Shown: positions 43,275-52,871, numbered from the stretch's first letter. The stretch is 64,000 bases of DNA from Microbacterium ginsengiterrae (GCF_014205075.1 NZ_JACHMU010000001.1:2790001-2854000); one strand, 5' to 3'. Numbers and translations are program-made. Notes: generated by a model from the sequence alone, not told the origin.

Positions 43275-44699
43275 ATGTTCACCGATTCATCCGAGGTGCT
43301 GAGCTACATCAAGGAGAACGATGTCAAATTCCTTGACATCCGTTTCACCGATCTGCCCGGCGTGCAGCAGCACTTCAACATCCCCGCGTCGACTGTCGAC
43401 GAAGCCTTCTTCACGGACGGACAGCTCTTCGACGGCTCGTCGATCCGCGGCTTCGCCAGCATCCACGAATCGGACATGCAGCTCATCCCCGACGTGACGA
43501 CGGCGTACCTCGACCCGTTCCGCGAGGAGAAGACCCTGATCATGGTCTTCGACATCTACAACCCGCGCACCGGCGAGATCTACACGAAGGACCCCCGCCA
43601 GGTCGCCAAGAACGCCGAGAAGTACCTCGCGTCGACCGGCATCGCCGACACCGCGTTCTTCGCCCCTGAGGCCGAGTTCTACGTCTTCGACGACGTCCGC
43701 TACGAGGTCACCGCCGGCAAGAGCTTCTACAGCGTCGACTCCGAGGAGGCAGCCTGGAACACCGGCCGCAAGGAAGAGGGCGGCAACCTCGGCAACAAGA
43801 CCCCGTACAAGGGCGGCTACTTCCCCGTCTCCCCCGTCGACAAGCAGGCGGACCTCCGCGACGACATCGTGCTCAAGCTCATGGAGGCGGGCCTCGAGGT
43901 CGAGCGCTCGCACCACGAGGTCGGCACGGCCGGTCAGGCCGAGATCAACTACAAGTTCGACACGATGGTCCACGCGGCCGACGACATCCTGAAGTTCAAG
44001 TACATCGTCAAGAACACCGCAGAGCAGTGGGGCAAGACGGCGACGTTCATGCCCAAGCCGCTCTACGGTGACAACGGCTCCGGCATGCACACCCACCAGT
44101 CGCTGTGGAGCGAGGGCAAGCCCCTGTTCTACGACGAGGCCGGCTACGGCCAGCTCAGCGACATCGCGCGCTGGTACATCGGTGGCATCCTCGCCCACGC
44201 TCCCGCGCTGCTCGCCTTCACGAACCCGACCCTCAACAGCTACCACCGTCTGGTGAAGGGCTTCGAGGCGCCGGTGAACCTGGTGTACTCCGCCGGCAAC
44301 CGCTCCGCGGCGATCCGCATCCCGATCACCGGCTCGAACCCGAAGGCCAAGCGCATCGAGTTCCGCGCTCCCGACGCGTCCGGAAACCCGTACCTGGCCT
44401 TCGCCGCGCAGCTGATGGCGGGCCTCGACGGCATCAAGAACCGCATCGAGCCGCACGAGCCCGTCGACAAGGACCTCTACGAGCTCCCGCCGGAGGAGGC
44501 CAAGAACATCCCGCAGGTGCCCAACTCCCTGCTGGACTCGCTGGAGGCGCTGCGCGCCGACCACCGCTTCCTGCTCGAGGGCGGTGTCTTCACCGAGGAG
44601 CTCATCGAGACCTGGATCTCCTACAAGATCGAGAACGAGATCCTGCCGATCGCGCAGCGTCCGCACCCGTTCGAGTTCGAGCTGTACTACGGCGTCTGA
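43275..44699 (+). CDS. glnA: Glutamine synthetase type I (GSI-beta, adenylylatable)
   Basis: The protein is 474 residues from ATG 43275, with CAGGAG upstream. The beta-Grasp N-terminus ([19 protein letters not shown]) is followed by the catalytic barrel: [44 protein letters not shown] and [10 protein letters not shown]. Tyr402 in DLYELPPEE is the adenylylation site. It makes glutamine from glutamate, NH4+ and ATP. GlnE, which adenylylates that tyrosine, is encoded 1.4 kb downstream on the other strand, and the ammonium transporter gene shares the GlnR box. Confidence 0.97.
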   Translation: MFTDSSEVLSYIKENDVKFLDIRFTDLPGVQQHFNIPASTVDEAFFTDGQLFDGSSIRGFASIHESDMQLIPDVTTAYLDPFREEKTLIMVFDIYNPRTGEIYTKDPRQVAKNAEKYLASTGIADTAFFAPEAEFYVFDDVRYEVTAGKSFYSVDSEEAAWNTGRKEEGGNLGNKTPYKGGYFPVSPVDKQADLRDDIVLKLMEAGLEVERSHHEVGTAGQAEINYKFDTMVHAADDILKFKYIVKNTAEQWGKTATFMPKPLYGDNGSGMHTHQSLWSEGKPLFYDEAGYGQLSDIARWYIGGILAHAPALLAFTNPTLNSYHRLVKGFEAPVNLVYSAGNRSAAIRIPITGSNPKAKRIEFRAPDASGNPYLAFAAQLMAGLDGIKNRIEPHEPVDKDLYELPPEEAKNIPQVPNSLLDSLEALRADHRFLLEGGVFTEELIETWISYKIENEILPIAQRPHPFEFELYYGV

Positions 44700-44714
44700 C
44701 ACTTCCGCGCTGAC

Positions 44715-44753
44715 GAGAAGAGGTCGCCCCGCACCGCGGGGTGGCCTCTTCTC
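44715..44753 (+). terminator. Terminator of glnA
   Basis: An 18-bp stem (44715-44732 with 44736-44753, two wobble pairs) and a 3-base loop are followed by GCTTTCT. Confidence 0.8.
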
Positions 44754-44771
44754 GCTTTCTCCGGCGGGCGC

Positions 44772-44777
44772 TAGCGT
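44772..44777 (+). promoter_or_regulatory. -10 element (TAGCGT) of the 102-residue gene, leaderless
   Basis: TAGCGT is five bases before ATG 44783, directly after the glnA terminator. Confidence 0.45.
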
Positions 44778-44782
44778 GCAGT

Positions 44783-45091
44783 ATGGGCAGATTCAAGTAC
44801 GACAGCACCGCACCGCCGATCCACATCGAGGACGCGACGCTCGCTCACCTGAAGGTCGTGATCGGCGTCAAACTGCGCCGCCAGGAGAGCTTCATGATGA
44901 CCTGGCAACCCGTGGACGGCAGCGGAGACGGCCGCATGACCGCATGGATCCATCCGTGCGTCCCGTTGCTGTTCGTCTTCGACGACGCCGACGTGCCGCC
45001 CATCGACCCGAAACGGCTCGAAGCCATCATGCAGGCGACCAACGCGACTGGCGAGCTCATCCTCGACCATCTGATCCCGCCGCCGACCTGA
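44783..45091 (+). CDS. Small conserved protein (DUF7882-like)
   Basis: The protein is 102 residues from ATG 44783, a start supported by the -10 element five bases before it. It begins MGRFKYDSTAPPIHIEDATLAHL, followed by VVIGVKLRRQESFMMTW and WIHPCVPLLFVFDD. Proteins with this layout are numerous in Microbacteriaceae, often as several paralogues per genome and sometimes mislabelled as ATP-dependent DNA ligase fragments. It has no ligase motifs. Function is unknown; it is probably a small soluble alpha/beta protein. Confidence 0.75.
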   Translation: MGRFKYDSTAPPIHIEDATLAHLKVVIGVKLRRQESFMMTWQPVDGSGDGRMTAWIHPCVPLLFVFDDADVPPIDPKRLEAIMQATNATGELILDHLIPPPT

Positions 45092-45109
45092 GACGGCTCT
45101 GAGGATCGG

Positions 45110-46021
45110 TCAGAGGACGTTCACCGCACCTGCCTGCACCCGCACCTCGAACGACGACACCTCGCCGACCTCTTCGCCGTCGATCTCGAACATGGACGGC
45201 TGCGCCAGCCGCACGACGACACGCTCCGCCGTCAGGTGCTGGGTCGAGTCCGTGCTCACGGCCTCGTCGTCCTTGGTGAGCAGGCGACGGATGCCGTTGT
45301 CCCAGACGACCGATCGCACGGTCTCCATCCACTGCAGGGCACCGTCAGCGCTCACCATCAGCAGGTCGAGGCGCCCGTCGTCGATCTTCGCATCGGGAAG
45401 CAGACGCAGACCGCCCTGGAGCATGCCGCAGTTCCCGATGAGCATCGTGTGGGCGCTCACCTCCTGCGGCTCGCCGTCGTCGACCGTGAGCGTGATCGCG
45501 GTCATCTCGGCCCCTGCCACCGCCCGGCCCATCGCCTCGACATACGCGAGCCATCCGGCCTTGTCCTTGAGGTCGTCGTCCGTCTCGACGAGCATCTGCG
45601 CGTCGATGCCAAACCCGACCATGACGGCGAACGCGTGCTCCTCCTCGTCGAGCAGAACCCAGCCGAGGTCGATCGGACGCGACTCGCCCGCGCTGATGCG
45701 TCGCAGCGCGCCGGGGATGTCGTCGAGCGGGACGTCGAGGTTGCGCGCGAGCAGGTTCCCCGTCCCTTGAGGCACGATCCCGAGGAGCGCGTCCGTCCCG
45801 GCCAGAGCCTCGGCCACCGCGCGCACTGTGCCGTCCCCGCCGACGGCGATCACGGTCGAGCAGCCCGCAGCGAGTGCCTCCTGCGCCATGCCGCGCCCCG
45901 GGTCTTCCACGCTGGTCTCCCACCACTGCACGTCGTCGCCGATGTGCTCGGCCACCGCCGAGCGCAGCGTGTCCTCGTCGATCTTCGAGGGGTTCCAGAT
46001 GAGGGCGGTCTTCGTCGTCAT
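45110..46021 (-). CDS. Diacylglycerol/lipid kinase family protein
   Basis: The protein is 303 residues from ATG 46021; upstream in-frame codons read through glnE sequence and are rejected. The DAGK catalytic motif is present as TVIAVGGDGTVRAVAEAL, with PQGTGNLLARNLDVP completing the nucleotide site, then FAVMVGFGIDAQML and LLPDAKIDDGRLDLLMV. It phosphorylates diacylglycerol or a related lipid or sphingoid alcohol with ATP at the inner membrane face. It reads in the same direction as glnE, 47 bp downstream, so it may be the last gene of that operon. Confidence 0.88.
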   Translation of the reverse strand: MTTKTALIWNPSKIDEDTLRSAVAEHIGDDVQWWETSVEDPGRGMAQEALAAGCSTVIAVGGDGTVRAVAEALAGTDALLGIVPQGTGNLLARNLDVPLDDIPGALRRISAGESRPIDLGWVLLDEEEHAFAVMVGFGIDAQMLVETDDDLKDKAGWLAYVEAMGRAVAGAEMTAITLTVDDGEPQEVSAHTMLIGNCGMLQGGLRLLPDAKIDDGRLDLLMVSADGALQWMETVRSVVWDNGIRRLLTKDDEAVSTDSTQHLTAERVVVRLAQPSMFEIDGEEVGEVSSFEVRVQAGAVNVL

Positions 46022-46068
46022 GTGCTCAGCCTGAGCCAGCAGGGCGCTTCGCGCAACTCGACGCACGC

Positions 46069-49044
46069 TCACCCGTAGAACAGCTGCTCGAAGACGCGGC
46101 GTGCACGTCGTGTCGTGCCGAGATAATCCTCTTCGATCTCGTTGGCCGATCGCTCCGGATAGCCCAGCAGGCGCCCGATCGCGTCGAGCTCGCGACGGTC
46201 CCACGGCAGCAGATCACTCGTCTGTCCGGTGCGAAGGGTGATGGCCGACCGCAGACGGCTGGCCAGCAGCCAGGCCTCGCGCAGAAGCTCGGCGTCCTCC
46301 CGCTCGATGAGGCCGGCGTCGACGGCGACCTGGAGCGCGTCGAGCGTGGAGGTCGTCCGAAGACCGGGGACGGCATGGGCGTGCTGCAGCTGGATCAGCT
46401 GGACGAGCCACTCCACATCGCTGAGGCCGCCGGGGCCGAGCTTGAGGTGACGATGCGGGTCAGCGCCCTGAGGCAGGCGCTCGCCCTCGATGCGTGCCTT
46501 GATCCGCTTGATCTCGCGCAAGGAGTTCTCGTCGACGGCTTCCGGGTAACGGATGCTGTCGGCCATCGCCATGAACCGCGTCAGCAGGTCAGGATCACCG
46601 GCCACTCCTCTGGCGCGCAGGAGCGCCTGCGCCTCCCACGACAGGGACCAGCGCCGGTAGTACTCCGAGTAGGCGGTGAGGGACCGCACGAGCGGCCCGC
46701 TGCGGCCCTCTGGGCGCAGATCCGCGTCGAGGTCCAGCGGTACCTTGGCGTCGCGGAGATGCTCGCGCAGGCCGGCCACCAGCTGGCCGGCGAGCTTCTG
46801 CGCGCGCTCCGGTTCCACGTCGCCCGGCTCGTAGACGTAGAGGATGTCGGCGTCGGAGCCGAAGCCGAGCTCCGCGCCGCCGAACCGGCCCATGCCGATG
46901 ATGGCGAACTGGAAGGACGCGTCCTCCACGGGGACGACCTCGCGTCGCACCGCGCGCAGCGCGGCCTGGATCGTCGTGTCGGTGATCGCCGTCAGCGCGG
47001 CGGCCAGTTCCTCGATCGTGAGCACGTCGAGGACGGCGCCCATGGCGGTGCGGAGCAACTCGCGACGCCGCAGGGCCCGGACGGCCTTCAGGGCCGAGGA
47101 CACCGACGCATGCCGGGTCTGGATGGCCCTGGCCTCTTCCTCGAGCTTGTCGGCGCCGCGCGGCCGCAGCCGGTCGGCACGCTCGAGCCAGGCGACGGAC
47201 TCCGGGATCCATTCCAGCAGTTCTCCGACGTAGCGCGAGGAGGACAGCAGGATCGTCAGGTTCTCCGCCGCGCCGGAGGAATCGCGCAGCATCCGAAGGA
47301 ACCACGAGGTGTCGCCGAGGCGCTCGCTGATGCGCCGGAATGCGAGAAGTCCGTAGTCGGGGTCGCTTCCGTCCGCGAACCAGCGCACCATGACGGGCAT
47401 GAGGTGGCGCTGGATGGTGACCTTGCGGCTGATGCCGGAGGTGAGCGCACCGATGTGTCGCAGCGCGCCGGCGGGATCGCGGAACCCGATGGCGGCCAGA
47501 CGATCGCGCGCCTGCTCCGTCGACAGCGTGCGTTCCTCCTCCGGCAGCGCCGCGACCGCGCTCAGCAACGGACGGTAGAACAGACGCGTGTGGATGTCGC
47601 GCACCTCCCGGCGCACCTGCTCCCACACCTTCCAGATCGCATCCCCCGTCTCCGCGAGACCCGACGCCCGGGCCAGGATGCGCCGCTCCTCGCTCGTCCT
47701 CGGCATGAGATGCGTGCGGGTGAGGTCTCGGAGCTGCAGACGGTGCTCGAGAAGGCGGAGGGTGCGGTAGTCGGAGGCGAACGCGGCAGCGTCGGTACGG
47801 CCGATGTAGCCGCCGGCGACGAGCGCATCCAGGCTCTCCAGCGTGCCGCGCGTGCGCAGACCCGGGTCGGTGAGGCCGTGCACGAGTTGCAGCAGTTGCA
47901 CGGTGAACTCGATGTCGCGCAGGCCACCCACGCCGAGCTTGAGCTGGTACGGGGCATCGTCGGCATCCACGTGCTCGGTCACACGTTCGCGCATCCGCTG
48001 GACGCTGTCGACGAAGTCCTCCCTCGCCGCGCTCGACCAGATCTTCGGCTGCACGGCCTCGATGTACGCCTGTCCGAGGTCGTCGTCGCCGGCGAGCGGC
48101 CGCGCCTTGAGCAGCGCCTGGAACTCCCAGCTCTTGGCCCAGCGGTCGTAGTAGGCCAGATGCGACCCCAGCGACCGGACCAGCGCGCCCTGTTTGCCCT
48201 CGGGCCGCAGGTTCGCGTCGACCTCCCACAGGGGCGGCTCGACCTCGATCCCGGAGATCCCCTTGATCGTCTCCCGCGCGAGGCGCGTCGCGATGTCGAT
48301 CGCGCGCGCCTCCTCGAGCACACTGTCGTCGGCGGTGCCTCCGACGAAGATGACATCGACGTCACTGACGTAGTTGAGCTCTCGCGCGCCCGCCTTGCCC
48401 ATGCCGATGATCGCCAGCTGGGTCTGTGCGACCTGCTCCGCGGGGATACTCGTCGCCACGCGTGCACGTGCCACCGCGAGGGATGCTTCGAGCGCAGCTC
48501 CTGCCGCGTCGGCGAGGGCTGCGGAGATCGCCGCGATACGGGACGCGGGCTCGGGCGTCATGACGTCGATCGCTGCGATCTCCGCCAGGGATCGACGATA
48601 GGCGACGCGCAGCGCCACCCAGGCGCTCTCGTCGCCGGAGGCGGCCACGCCGTCCGTCGCGTCGACGGCAGCCAGCATCCGCTCGCGCAGCATCATCGCA
48701 TTGGGAACGAGTGGGCCGGCCTCCGCCAGCACCGAGAGTTCCTGAGGATGCCGCTGGAAGAAGTCCGCCAGCCCCGTCGACGCCCCGAACAGACGCCAGA
48801 CCGTCTCGCGCGCGTCGTCGTCCTCGATCAGCGGACGAAGCGCATCGACGTCGCGTCTGGCGACGCGCAGCATCCCCTCGGCCGCCACATCGGGGTCCGC
48901 CGCGACGGCGCCGTCGAGCAGCCGCGCACCGTCGATGCCCAGCAGCAGGGAGAGCTCATCCACCGCCTCGGCGCCGGCGCTCAGGTCGGTGAACCCGAGA
49001 CGCGCCAGCGCCGAGCGCGAAAGAGCGGACTGTGACCGCGCCAT
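46069..49044 (-). CDS. glnE: Bifunctional glutamine synthetase adenylyltransferase/deadenylylase
   Basis: The protein is 991 residues from ATG 49044, three bases after the glnA2 stop. Two nucleotidyltransferase domains are visible, each with a paired-Asp motif: IGMGKAGARELNYVSDVDVIFVG (N-terminal, deadenylylating) and IGMGRFGGAELGFGSDADILYVYE (C-terminal, adenylylating). Each is followed by a GlnD/PII-uridylyltransferase-type helical domain (LGVGGLRDIEF and LGPGGLSDVEWLVQL). It attaches AMP to Tyr402 of GlnA when nitrogen is plentiful. Co-transcription with glnA2 and proximity to glnA are typical for actinobacteria. Confidence 0.96.
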   Translation of the reverse strand: MARSQSALSRSALARLGFTDLSAGAEAVDELSLLLGIDGARLLDGAVAADPDVAAEGMLRVARRDVDALRPLIEDDDARETVWRLFGASTGLADFFQRHPQELSVLAEAGPLVPNAMMLRERMLAAVDATDGVAASGDESAWVALRVAYRRSLAEIAAIDVMTPEPASRIAAISAALADAAGAALEASLAVARARVATSIPAEQVAQTQLAIIGMGKAGARELNYVSDVDVIFVGGTADDSVLEEARAIDIATRLARETIKGISGIEVEPPLWEVDANLRPEGKQGALVRSLGSHLAYYDRWAKSWEFQALLKARPLAGDDDLGQAYIEAVQPKIWSSAAREDFVDSVQRMRERVTEHVDADDAPYQLKLGVGGLRDIEFTVQLLQLVHGLTDPGLRTRGTLESLDALVAGGYIGRTDAAAFASDYRTLRLLEHRLQLRDLTRTHLMPRTSEERRILARASGLAETGDAIWKVWEQVRREVRDIHTRLFYRPLLSAVAALPEEERTLSTEQARDRLAAIGFRDPAGALRHIGALTSGISRKVTIQRHLMPVMVRWFADGSDPDYGLLAFRRISERLGDTSWFLRMLRDSSGAAENLTILLSSSRYVGELLEWIPESVAWLERADRLRPRGADKLEEEARAIQTRHASVSSALKAVRALRRRELLRTAMGAVLDVLTIEELAAALTAITDTTIQAALRAVRREVVPVEDASFQFAIIGMGRFGGAELGFGSDADILYVYEPGDVEPERAQKLAGQLVAGLREHLRDAKVPLDLDADLRPEGRSGPLVRSLTAYSEYYRRWSLSWEAQALLRARGVAGDPDLLTRFMAMADSIRYPEAVDENSLREIKRIKARIEGERLPQGADPHRHLKLGPGGLSDVEWLVQLIQLQHAHAVPGLRTTSTLDALQVAVDAGLIEREDAELLREAWLLASRLRSAITLRTGQTSDLLPWDRRELDAIGRLLGYPERSANEIEEDYLGTTRRARRVFEQLFYG

Positions 49045-49047
49045 CAC

Positions 49048-50391
49048 TCAGAGCAGTTCGAGGTTGCTCTTCAACTCGAAGGGCGTGACCTGACCGCGGT
49101 ACGCCTCCCACTCCTTGCGCTTGTTGAGGAGCACGTAGTTGAACACCTGCTCGCCGAGCGTCTCGGCGACGAGCTCGGAGTCCTGCATGAGCTCGAGCGC
49201 ATGGTCGAGGCTCGCCGGCAGCGAGGAGTAGCCCAGCGCACGACGCTCCGCGTCCGTCAGCGACCAGACGTTGTTCTCCGCCTCCGGAGGCAGCTCGTAC
49301 TCGTTCTCGATGCCCTTGAGGCCGGCGGCCAGCATCAATGCGTAGGCGAGGTACGGGTTGGCGGCCGAGTCGATGCCGCGGTACTCGACCCGCGAGGACT
49401 GGCTCTTGTTCGGCTTGTACATCGGCACCCGGACGAGCGCGGAGCGGTTCGCGTGACCCCAGGTGACGAAGCTGGGCGCCTCGTCGCCGCCCCAGAGCCG
49501 CTTGTAGGAGTTGACGAACTGGTTGGTGACGGCCGCGATCTCGTTGGCGTGCTTGAGGAGACCGGCGATGAAGTGGCGGCCGGTGCGCGAGAGCTGGTAC
49601 TTCGCCCCCTCCTCCCAGAACGCGTTCTGGTCCCCCTCGAACAACGACATGTGCGTGTGCATGCCGCTGCCCGGCTGGTCGCTCATGGGCTTGGGCATGA
49701 ACGTGGCGTACACGCCCTGTTCGATCGCGACTTCCTTGACCACCGTGCGGAAGGTCATGACGTTGTCGGCCGTGGTCAGGGCGTCCGCGTAGCGCAGGTC
49801 GATCTCGTTCTGCCCCGGGCCACCCTCGTGGTGGCTGTACTCGACCGAGATGCCGAGGTCCTCCAGCATCCGCACCGAGCGACGACGGAAGTCGTGCGCC
49901 GTGCCACCTGGCACGTTGTCGAAGTAACCCGCGGAGTCGACCGGGACGGGCCCGTCCGGGCCGATCACGGAGGACTTCAGCAGGTAGAACTCGATCTCGG
50001 GGTGCGTGTAGAAGGTGAAGCCGGCGTCGGCGGCCTTGGCCAGCGTGCGCTTGAGGACGTTGCGCGGGTCGGCGACCGCCGGCTCGCCGTCGGGCATGGT
50101 GAGGTCGCAGAACATGCGAGCCGTCGGGTCGATCTCACCGCGCCACGGGAGGATCTGGAACGTCGTCGGGTCGGGCTGCGCGAGCAGGTCGGACTCGTGC
50201 GTGCGCGTGAGCCCCTCGATCGCCGAACCGTCGAAACCGATCCCCTCGGCGAACGCTCCTTCGACCTCCGCCGGCGCGATCGCCACGGACTTCAGGGTGC
50301 CGATGACATCCGTGAACCACAGGCGCACGAACTTGACGCCGCGCTCCTCGATCGTCCGCAGGACGAAGTCCCGCTGCTTGTCCATGCTCAT
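49048..50391 (-). CDS. glnA2: Glutamine synthetase type I, GSI-alpha (GlnA2)
   Basis: The protein is 447 residues from ATG 50391. Catalytic segments are FYTHPEIEFYLLKS, VEYSHHEGGPGQNEIDLRY, GSGMHTHMSLFEGD, THESDLLAQPDP near the N-terminus, and ANRSALVRVP. It is shorter than GlnA and lacks the insertion and the LYELPPEE adenylylation loop at the aligned position, so it should not be controlled by GlnE. In mycobacteria and Streptomyces GlnA2-type enzymes are not essential for bulk glutamine; some act on other amines. It lies between a small SPOR-like gene and glnE in one operon. Confidence 0.92.
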   Translation of the reverse strand: MSMDKQRDFVLRTIEERGVKFVRLWFTDVIGTLKSVAIAPAEVEGAFAEGIGFDGSAIEGLTRTHESDLLAQPDPTTFQILPWRGEIDPTARMFCDLTMPDGEPAVADPRNVLKRTLAKAADAGFTFYTHPEIEFYLLKSSVIGPDGPVPVDSAGYFDNVPGGTAHDFRRRSVRMLEDLGISVEYSHHEGGPGQNEIDLRYADALTTADNVMTFRTVVKEVAIEQGVYATFMPKPMSDQPGSGMHTHMSLFEGDQNAFWEEGAKYQLSRTGRHFIAGLLKHANEIAAVTNQFVNSYKRLWGGDEAPSFVTWGHANRSALVRVPMYKPNKSQSSRVEYRGIDSAANPYLAYALMLAAGLKGIENEYELPPEAENNVWSLTDAERRALGYSSLPASLDHALELMQDSELVAETLGEQVFNYVLLNKRKEWEAYRGQVTPFELKSNLELL

Positions 50392-50399
50392 ACGCCCCG

Positions 50400-50615
50400 C
50401 TACTTCCCGTCCACGTCGGAGGCCTTGCGCCAGTCCTCGTCGATGGCCTCTTCTGCAGCCCAGGCCTCGGAGCGCGCACGGAGGGTCTCCATCGCGTTCG
50501 CAGCGGCCTCCTTCGTGTCGAAGGGTCCGACGCGATCGACAGCAGGCGACAGCAGGCCGTACTCGACCTCGCCGGAGGAGGTGTTGTACCAGTACTTGTG
50601 CTCACCACTGGACAT
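50400..50615 (-). CDS. Small conserved protein upstream of glnA2 (SPOR-like)
   Basis: The protein is 71 residues from ATG 50615, preceded by GAGGAGA; ATG 50639 would add eight residues that are encoded by that same ribosome-binding sequence, so I reject it. It begins MSSGEHKYWYNTSSGEVEYG, then RVGPFDTKEAAANAMETLRARSEAW. It is widely conserved beside glnA2 in actinobacteria. The WYNTSSGEVE/GPFDTKEAA pattern recalls SPOR-type beta-alpha units. Function is unknown. It is eight bases upstream of glnA2 and probably the first gene of the operon. A minus-strand TAGGAT is at 50671-50676. Confidence 0.8.
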   Translation of the reverse strand: MSSGEHKYWYNTSSGEVEYGLLSPAVDRVGPFDTKEAAANAMETLRARSEAWAAEEAIDEDWRKASDVDGK

Positions 50616-50696
50616 GTATGAATCTTCTCCTCGAGACATGGCGTCATCCCTTCGTGAATGCTCTGTCACGATCCTAGTGGCGCGCCCAGGTCTGGC

Positions 50697-50702
50697 TAGG
50701 CT
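50697..50702 (+). promoter_or_regulatory. -10 element (TAGGCT) of ppgK, leaderless
   Basis: TAGGCT is seven bases before ATG 50710, with no ribosome-binding motif. Confidence 0.45.
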
Positions 50703-50709
50703 ATTGCGC

Positions 50710-51468
50710 ATGGCAAAAGCGATCGGCGTCGACATCGGCGGCACAGGTATCAAAGCAGGCATCGTCGACCTCTCGGCGGGCACTCTGGAATCGGACCGCA
50801 TCCGGGTCGACACCCCCAAGGGCGCGTCTCCCGAGGACGTCCTCTCCGCCGTCAACGAGGTGCTCGACACACTCGGTGTGCGCGAGTCCGACCTACCGCT
50901 TGGCGTCGCCTTCCCGGCCATCGTGAAGCGCGGCAAGACGCTGTCCGCCGCGAACGTGTCGAAGGAGTGGATCGGCTTCGAGGCCGAGAAGTTCTTCGAA
51001 GACGGCCTCGGTCGCTCCATCACCTTCGTCAACGATGCGGATGCCGCCGGCGTCGCCGAGGTCCGCCATGGCGCCGCGCGTGACGTCGAGGGTCTGACGA
51101 TCCTCGCCACCCTCGGCACCGGCATCGGTTCCGCATTCCTGTACGACGGCGTCCTGCTCCCCAACACCGAGCTCGGCCACCTGCTGTACAACGGCACGAC
51201 CGTCGGCGAGGCATCCATCGAGCGATGGACGGCGTACTCGGCCATGGAGCGCGAGAAGCTCTCCTGGCAGGAGTGGTCGGCGCGCCTTCAGGTGTTCTTC
51301 TCGCACGTCGAGTTCCTGTTCACCCCCGACCTGTTCGTCGTCGGCGGAGGCGTCTCCAAGCACCCGGAGAAGTTCCTCCCGCGATTGGAACTCAACACGC
51401 CGATCGTCCCGGCGATCCACCGCAACTCGTCCGGCATCATCGGCGCAGCATCCCTCGCCGCCGACTGA
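50710..51468 (+). CDS. ppgK: Polyphosphate glucokinase
   Basis: The protein is 252 residues from ATG 50710. ROK-type sugar kinase motifs are AIGVDIGGTGIKAGIVDL (phosphate binding), FVNDADAAGVAEVRHG, TILATLGTGIGSAF and NTELGHLLYNG. The length and the LFTPDLFVVGGGVSKH end segment match actinobacterial PpgK, which phosphorylates glucose with polyphosphate or ATP. It starts glycolysis where no PTS route exists. It is divergent from the small SPOR-like gene and ends in a perfect hairpin. Confidence 0.93.
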   Translation: MAKAIGVDIGGTGIKAGIVDLSAGTLESDRIRVDTPKGASPEDVLSAVNEVLDTLGVRESDLPLGVAFPAIVKRGKTLSAANVSKEWIGFEAEKFFEDGLGRSITFVNDADAAGVAEVRHGAARDVEGLTILATLGTGIGSAFLYDGVLLPNTELGHLLYNGTTVGEASIERWTAYSAMEREKLSWQEWSARLQVFFSHVEFLFTPDLFVVGGGVSKHPEKFLPRLELNTPIVPAIHRNSSGIIGAASLAAD

Positions 51469-51502
51469 CATTGACTGGGTCGTCCAGGAGGCGACCGAAG
51501 AC

Positions 51503-51542
51503 ACGAAGCGGGGCGCACGAGAGATCGTGCGCCCCGCTTCGT
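51503..51542. terminator. Bidirectional terminator between ppgK and the MpaB-family gene
   Basis: A perfect 18-bp stem (51503-51520 with 51525-51542) and a 4-base loop lie between convergent stop codons. Confidence 0.9.
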
Positions 51543-51549
51543 CGTCCGG

Positions 51550-52422
51550 TCAGCCCTTGCGGACCCTGACCTTCTGGTACGGCTTGGCGATCGAGTCGCC
51601 GATCGCCTGAGCGATGAGATCCTCAGCGGTCTGGTTCTTGCGGGCGAGCTTCGCGACCCACTTGGTGAATCGTGCACCCTTTGCGAGTTCCTTCGCACTC
51701 CGGTCCTCGAGCGCGTAGAAGTACAGTGCGGCCTCCGGCAGCAGCGAGAGCACGCCGTTGAGCACGCGCCGCGTCGCCCACTTCGCGATCGGGCCCTTCA
51801 CATCGGGATGCCGGAGCGAATGCCCCGCGAGCGCGGCGAAGATCGTCAGCGCCTTGGAGTTCAGCTCCTCGCGGATGTATGCGTCGAGCTCCGCGAAGGT
51901 GTCGAAGTACGGACCGGGAACGTGCAGCATCTGCGCACCCTGACGTGATTCGACCACGACGCGATCGGAGTCCGCGACGGACAGGCCGGGGCCGAACTCC
52001 TGGTAACCGCGCACAGCGGACCAGATGTACGTCCACCATGTCCACCGCTGCCAGGTCGGCTGCTTCGCCGTGACGACCTCGCCGGTCTCCGGATCGGTCC
52101 AGGTCGCACGCTCGTGCAGACGGTCGACGTGCGCTGCTGCGGCATCCGCGTGCGCCTTGTCGGCGAAGACGGCATCCCGCAGATAGGCAGAGGTGCGGTC
52201 GAAGCGCGCCGCCATCGCCTCGGGCCCCTCCGTGGTCAAGGACACGCGTTCGAAGTGCGTCATCATGCCCGGCTCCAGCATCTGCAGGAACACGGCGTTC
52301 TTCGCACCGAGCATCGAACCGGGGTCCGAGAACACGCGCCACGAGACGCTGTCAGGGCCGTAGTAGCCGTCGTCCGCGCGTGGCGCGTCGCCGAGCGTAC
52401 GACTCGGGTGTACGTCCGTCAT
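51550..52422 (-). CDS. Oxygenase MpaB family protein (DUF2236)
   Basis: The protein is 290 residues from ATG 52422, with GAGGGGAAG seven bases upstream. DUF2236 features are visible: VFSDPGSMLGAKNAVFLQMLEP near the N-terminus, FDRTSAYLRDAVFAD, AHVDRLHERATW, and WTWWTYIWSAVRGYQEFG. Fungal MpaB and bacterial Lcp-type relatives are haem b oxygenases of the ER-bound/latex-clearing superfamily. A haem His and a conserved Arg are plausible in the AAHVDRLHER helix but cannot be proven from sequence. The substrate is unknown. Confidence 0.82.
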   Translation of the reverse strand: MTDVHPSRTLGDAPRADDGYYGPDSVSWRVFSDPGSMLGAKNAVFLQMLEPGMMTHFERVSLTTEGPEAMAARFDRTSAYLRDAVFADKAHADAAAAHVDRLHERATWTDPETGEVVTAKQPTWQRWTWWTYIWSAVRGYQEFGPGLSVADSDRVVVESRQGAQMLHVPGPYFDTFAELDAYIREELNSKALTIFAALAGHSLRHPDVKGPIAKWATRRVLNGVLSLLPEAALYFYALEDRSAKELAKGARFTKWVAKLARKNQTAEDLIAQAIGDSIAKPYQKVRVRKG

Positions 52423-52575
52423 GAATAGTCTTCCCCTCTCGAAGGGCACCGCGAACGGCAACAGCGCCGTGCCGGCTCGAATCGGGTTGCGCGTGCGCGC
52501 TGGGAGCCGTGTCGGTGCGTTCGATCAGAGCCTAGCGATCGCGCGGGCGACGCCGAGACCATATGTCGACGGACG

Positions 52576-52581
52576 TAGGCT
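52576..52581 (+). promoter_or_regulatory. -10 element (TAGGCT) of the 90-residue gene, leaderless
   Basis: TAGGCT is seven bases before ATG 52589 and only one base before the alternative GTG 52583, so it favours the ATG. Confidence 0.45.
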
Positions 52582-52588
52582 TGTGAGC

Positions 52589-52861
52589 ATGCTCGTCGCC
52601 CTGATCCGTCCTGTCGAAGTCCGCACCGTCTCCGTGGAGGGCGAGCACATCCCGGACATGCGCAACGAGGTCATCACGCAGATGCCGGAGGGCTGGGATC
52701 TGATCAACGCGCCCGTCTCGATGGCGCGGGGCGGGGCCAGGAAGATGGAGGCCACCTTTCAGCGCTTCGACGAGCTGCGCGAGATCGAGGCCGAGGACAT
52801 GGATGCGCTCATCGCCAAGGTCCCGGAGGGGTGGATGATGCTCTCGGTCCGCCGGGCCTAG
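52589..52861 (+). CDS. Hypothetical protein, 90 residues
   Basis: The start is ATG 52589. The protein begins LVALIRPVEVRTVSVEGEHIP and continues MRNEVITQMPEGWDLINAPVSM and MDALIAKVPEGWMMLSVRRA. It contains two copies of a short motif, MPEGWDLI and VPEGWMML, about 45 residues apart, which suggests a small pseudo-repeat. There are no membrane segments and no Cys. I do not recognise the family. It faces rnpB, which is on the opposite strand 10 bp beyond its stop. Confidence 0.65.
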   Translation: MLVALIRPVEVRTVSVEGEHIPDMRNEVITQMPEGWDLINAPVSMARGGARKMEATFQRFDELREIEAEDMDALIAKVPEGWMMLSVRRA

Positions 52862-52871
52862 TTCCCGGAGT

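Noticed and set aside
44783-45091. An ATP-dependent DNA ligase fragment
   Set aside because: Homologues are sometimes labelled so, but the 102-residue product has none of the nucleotidyltransferase motifs (no KxDG).
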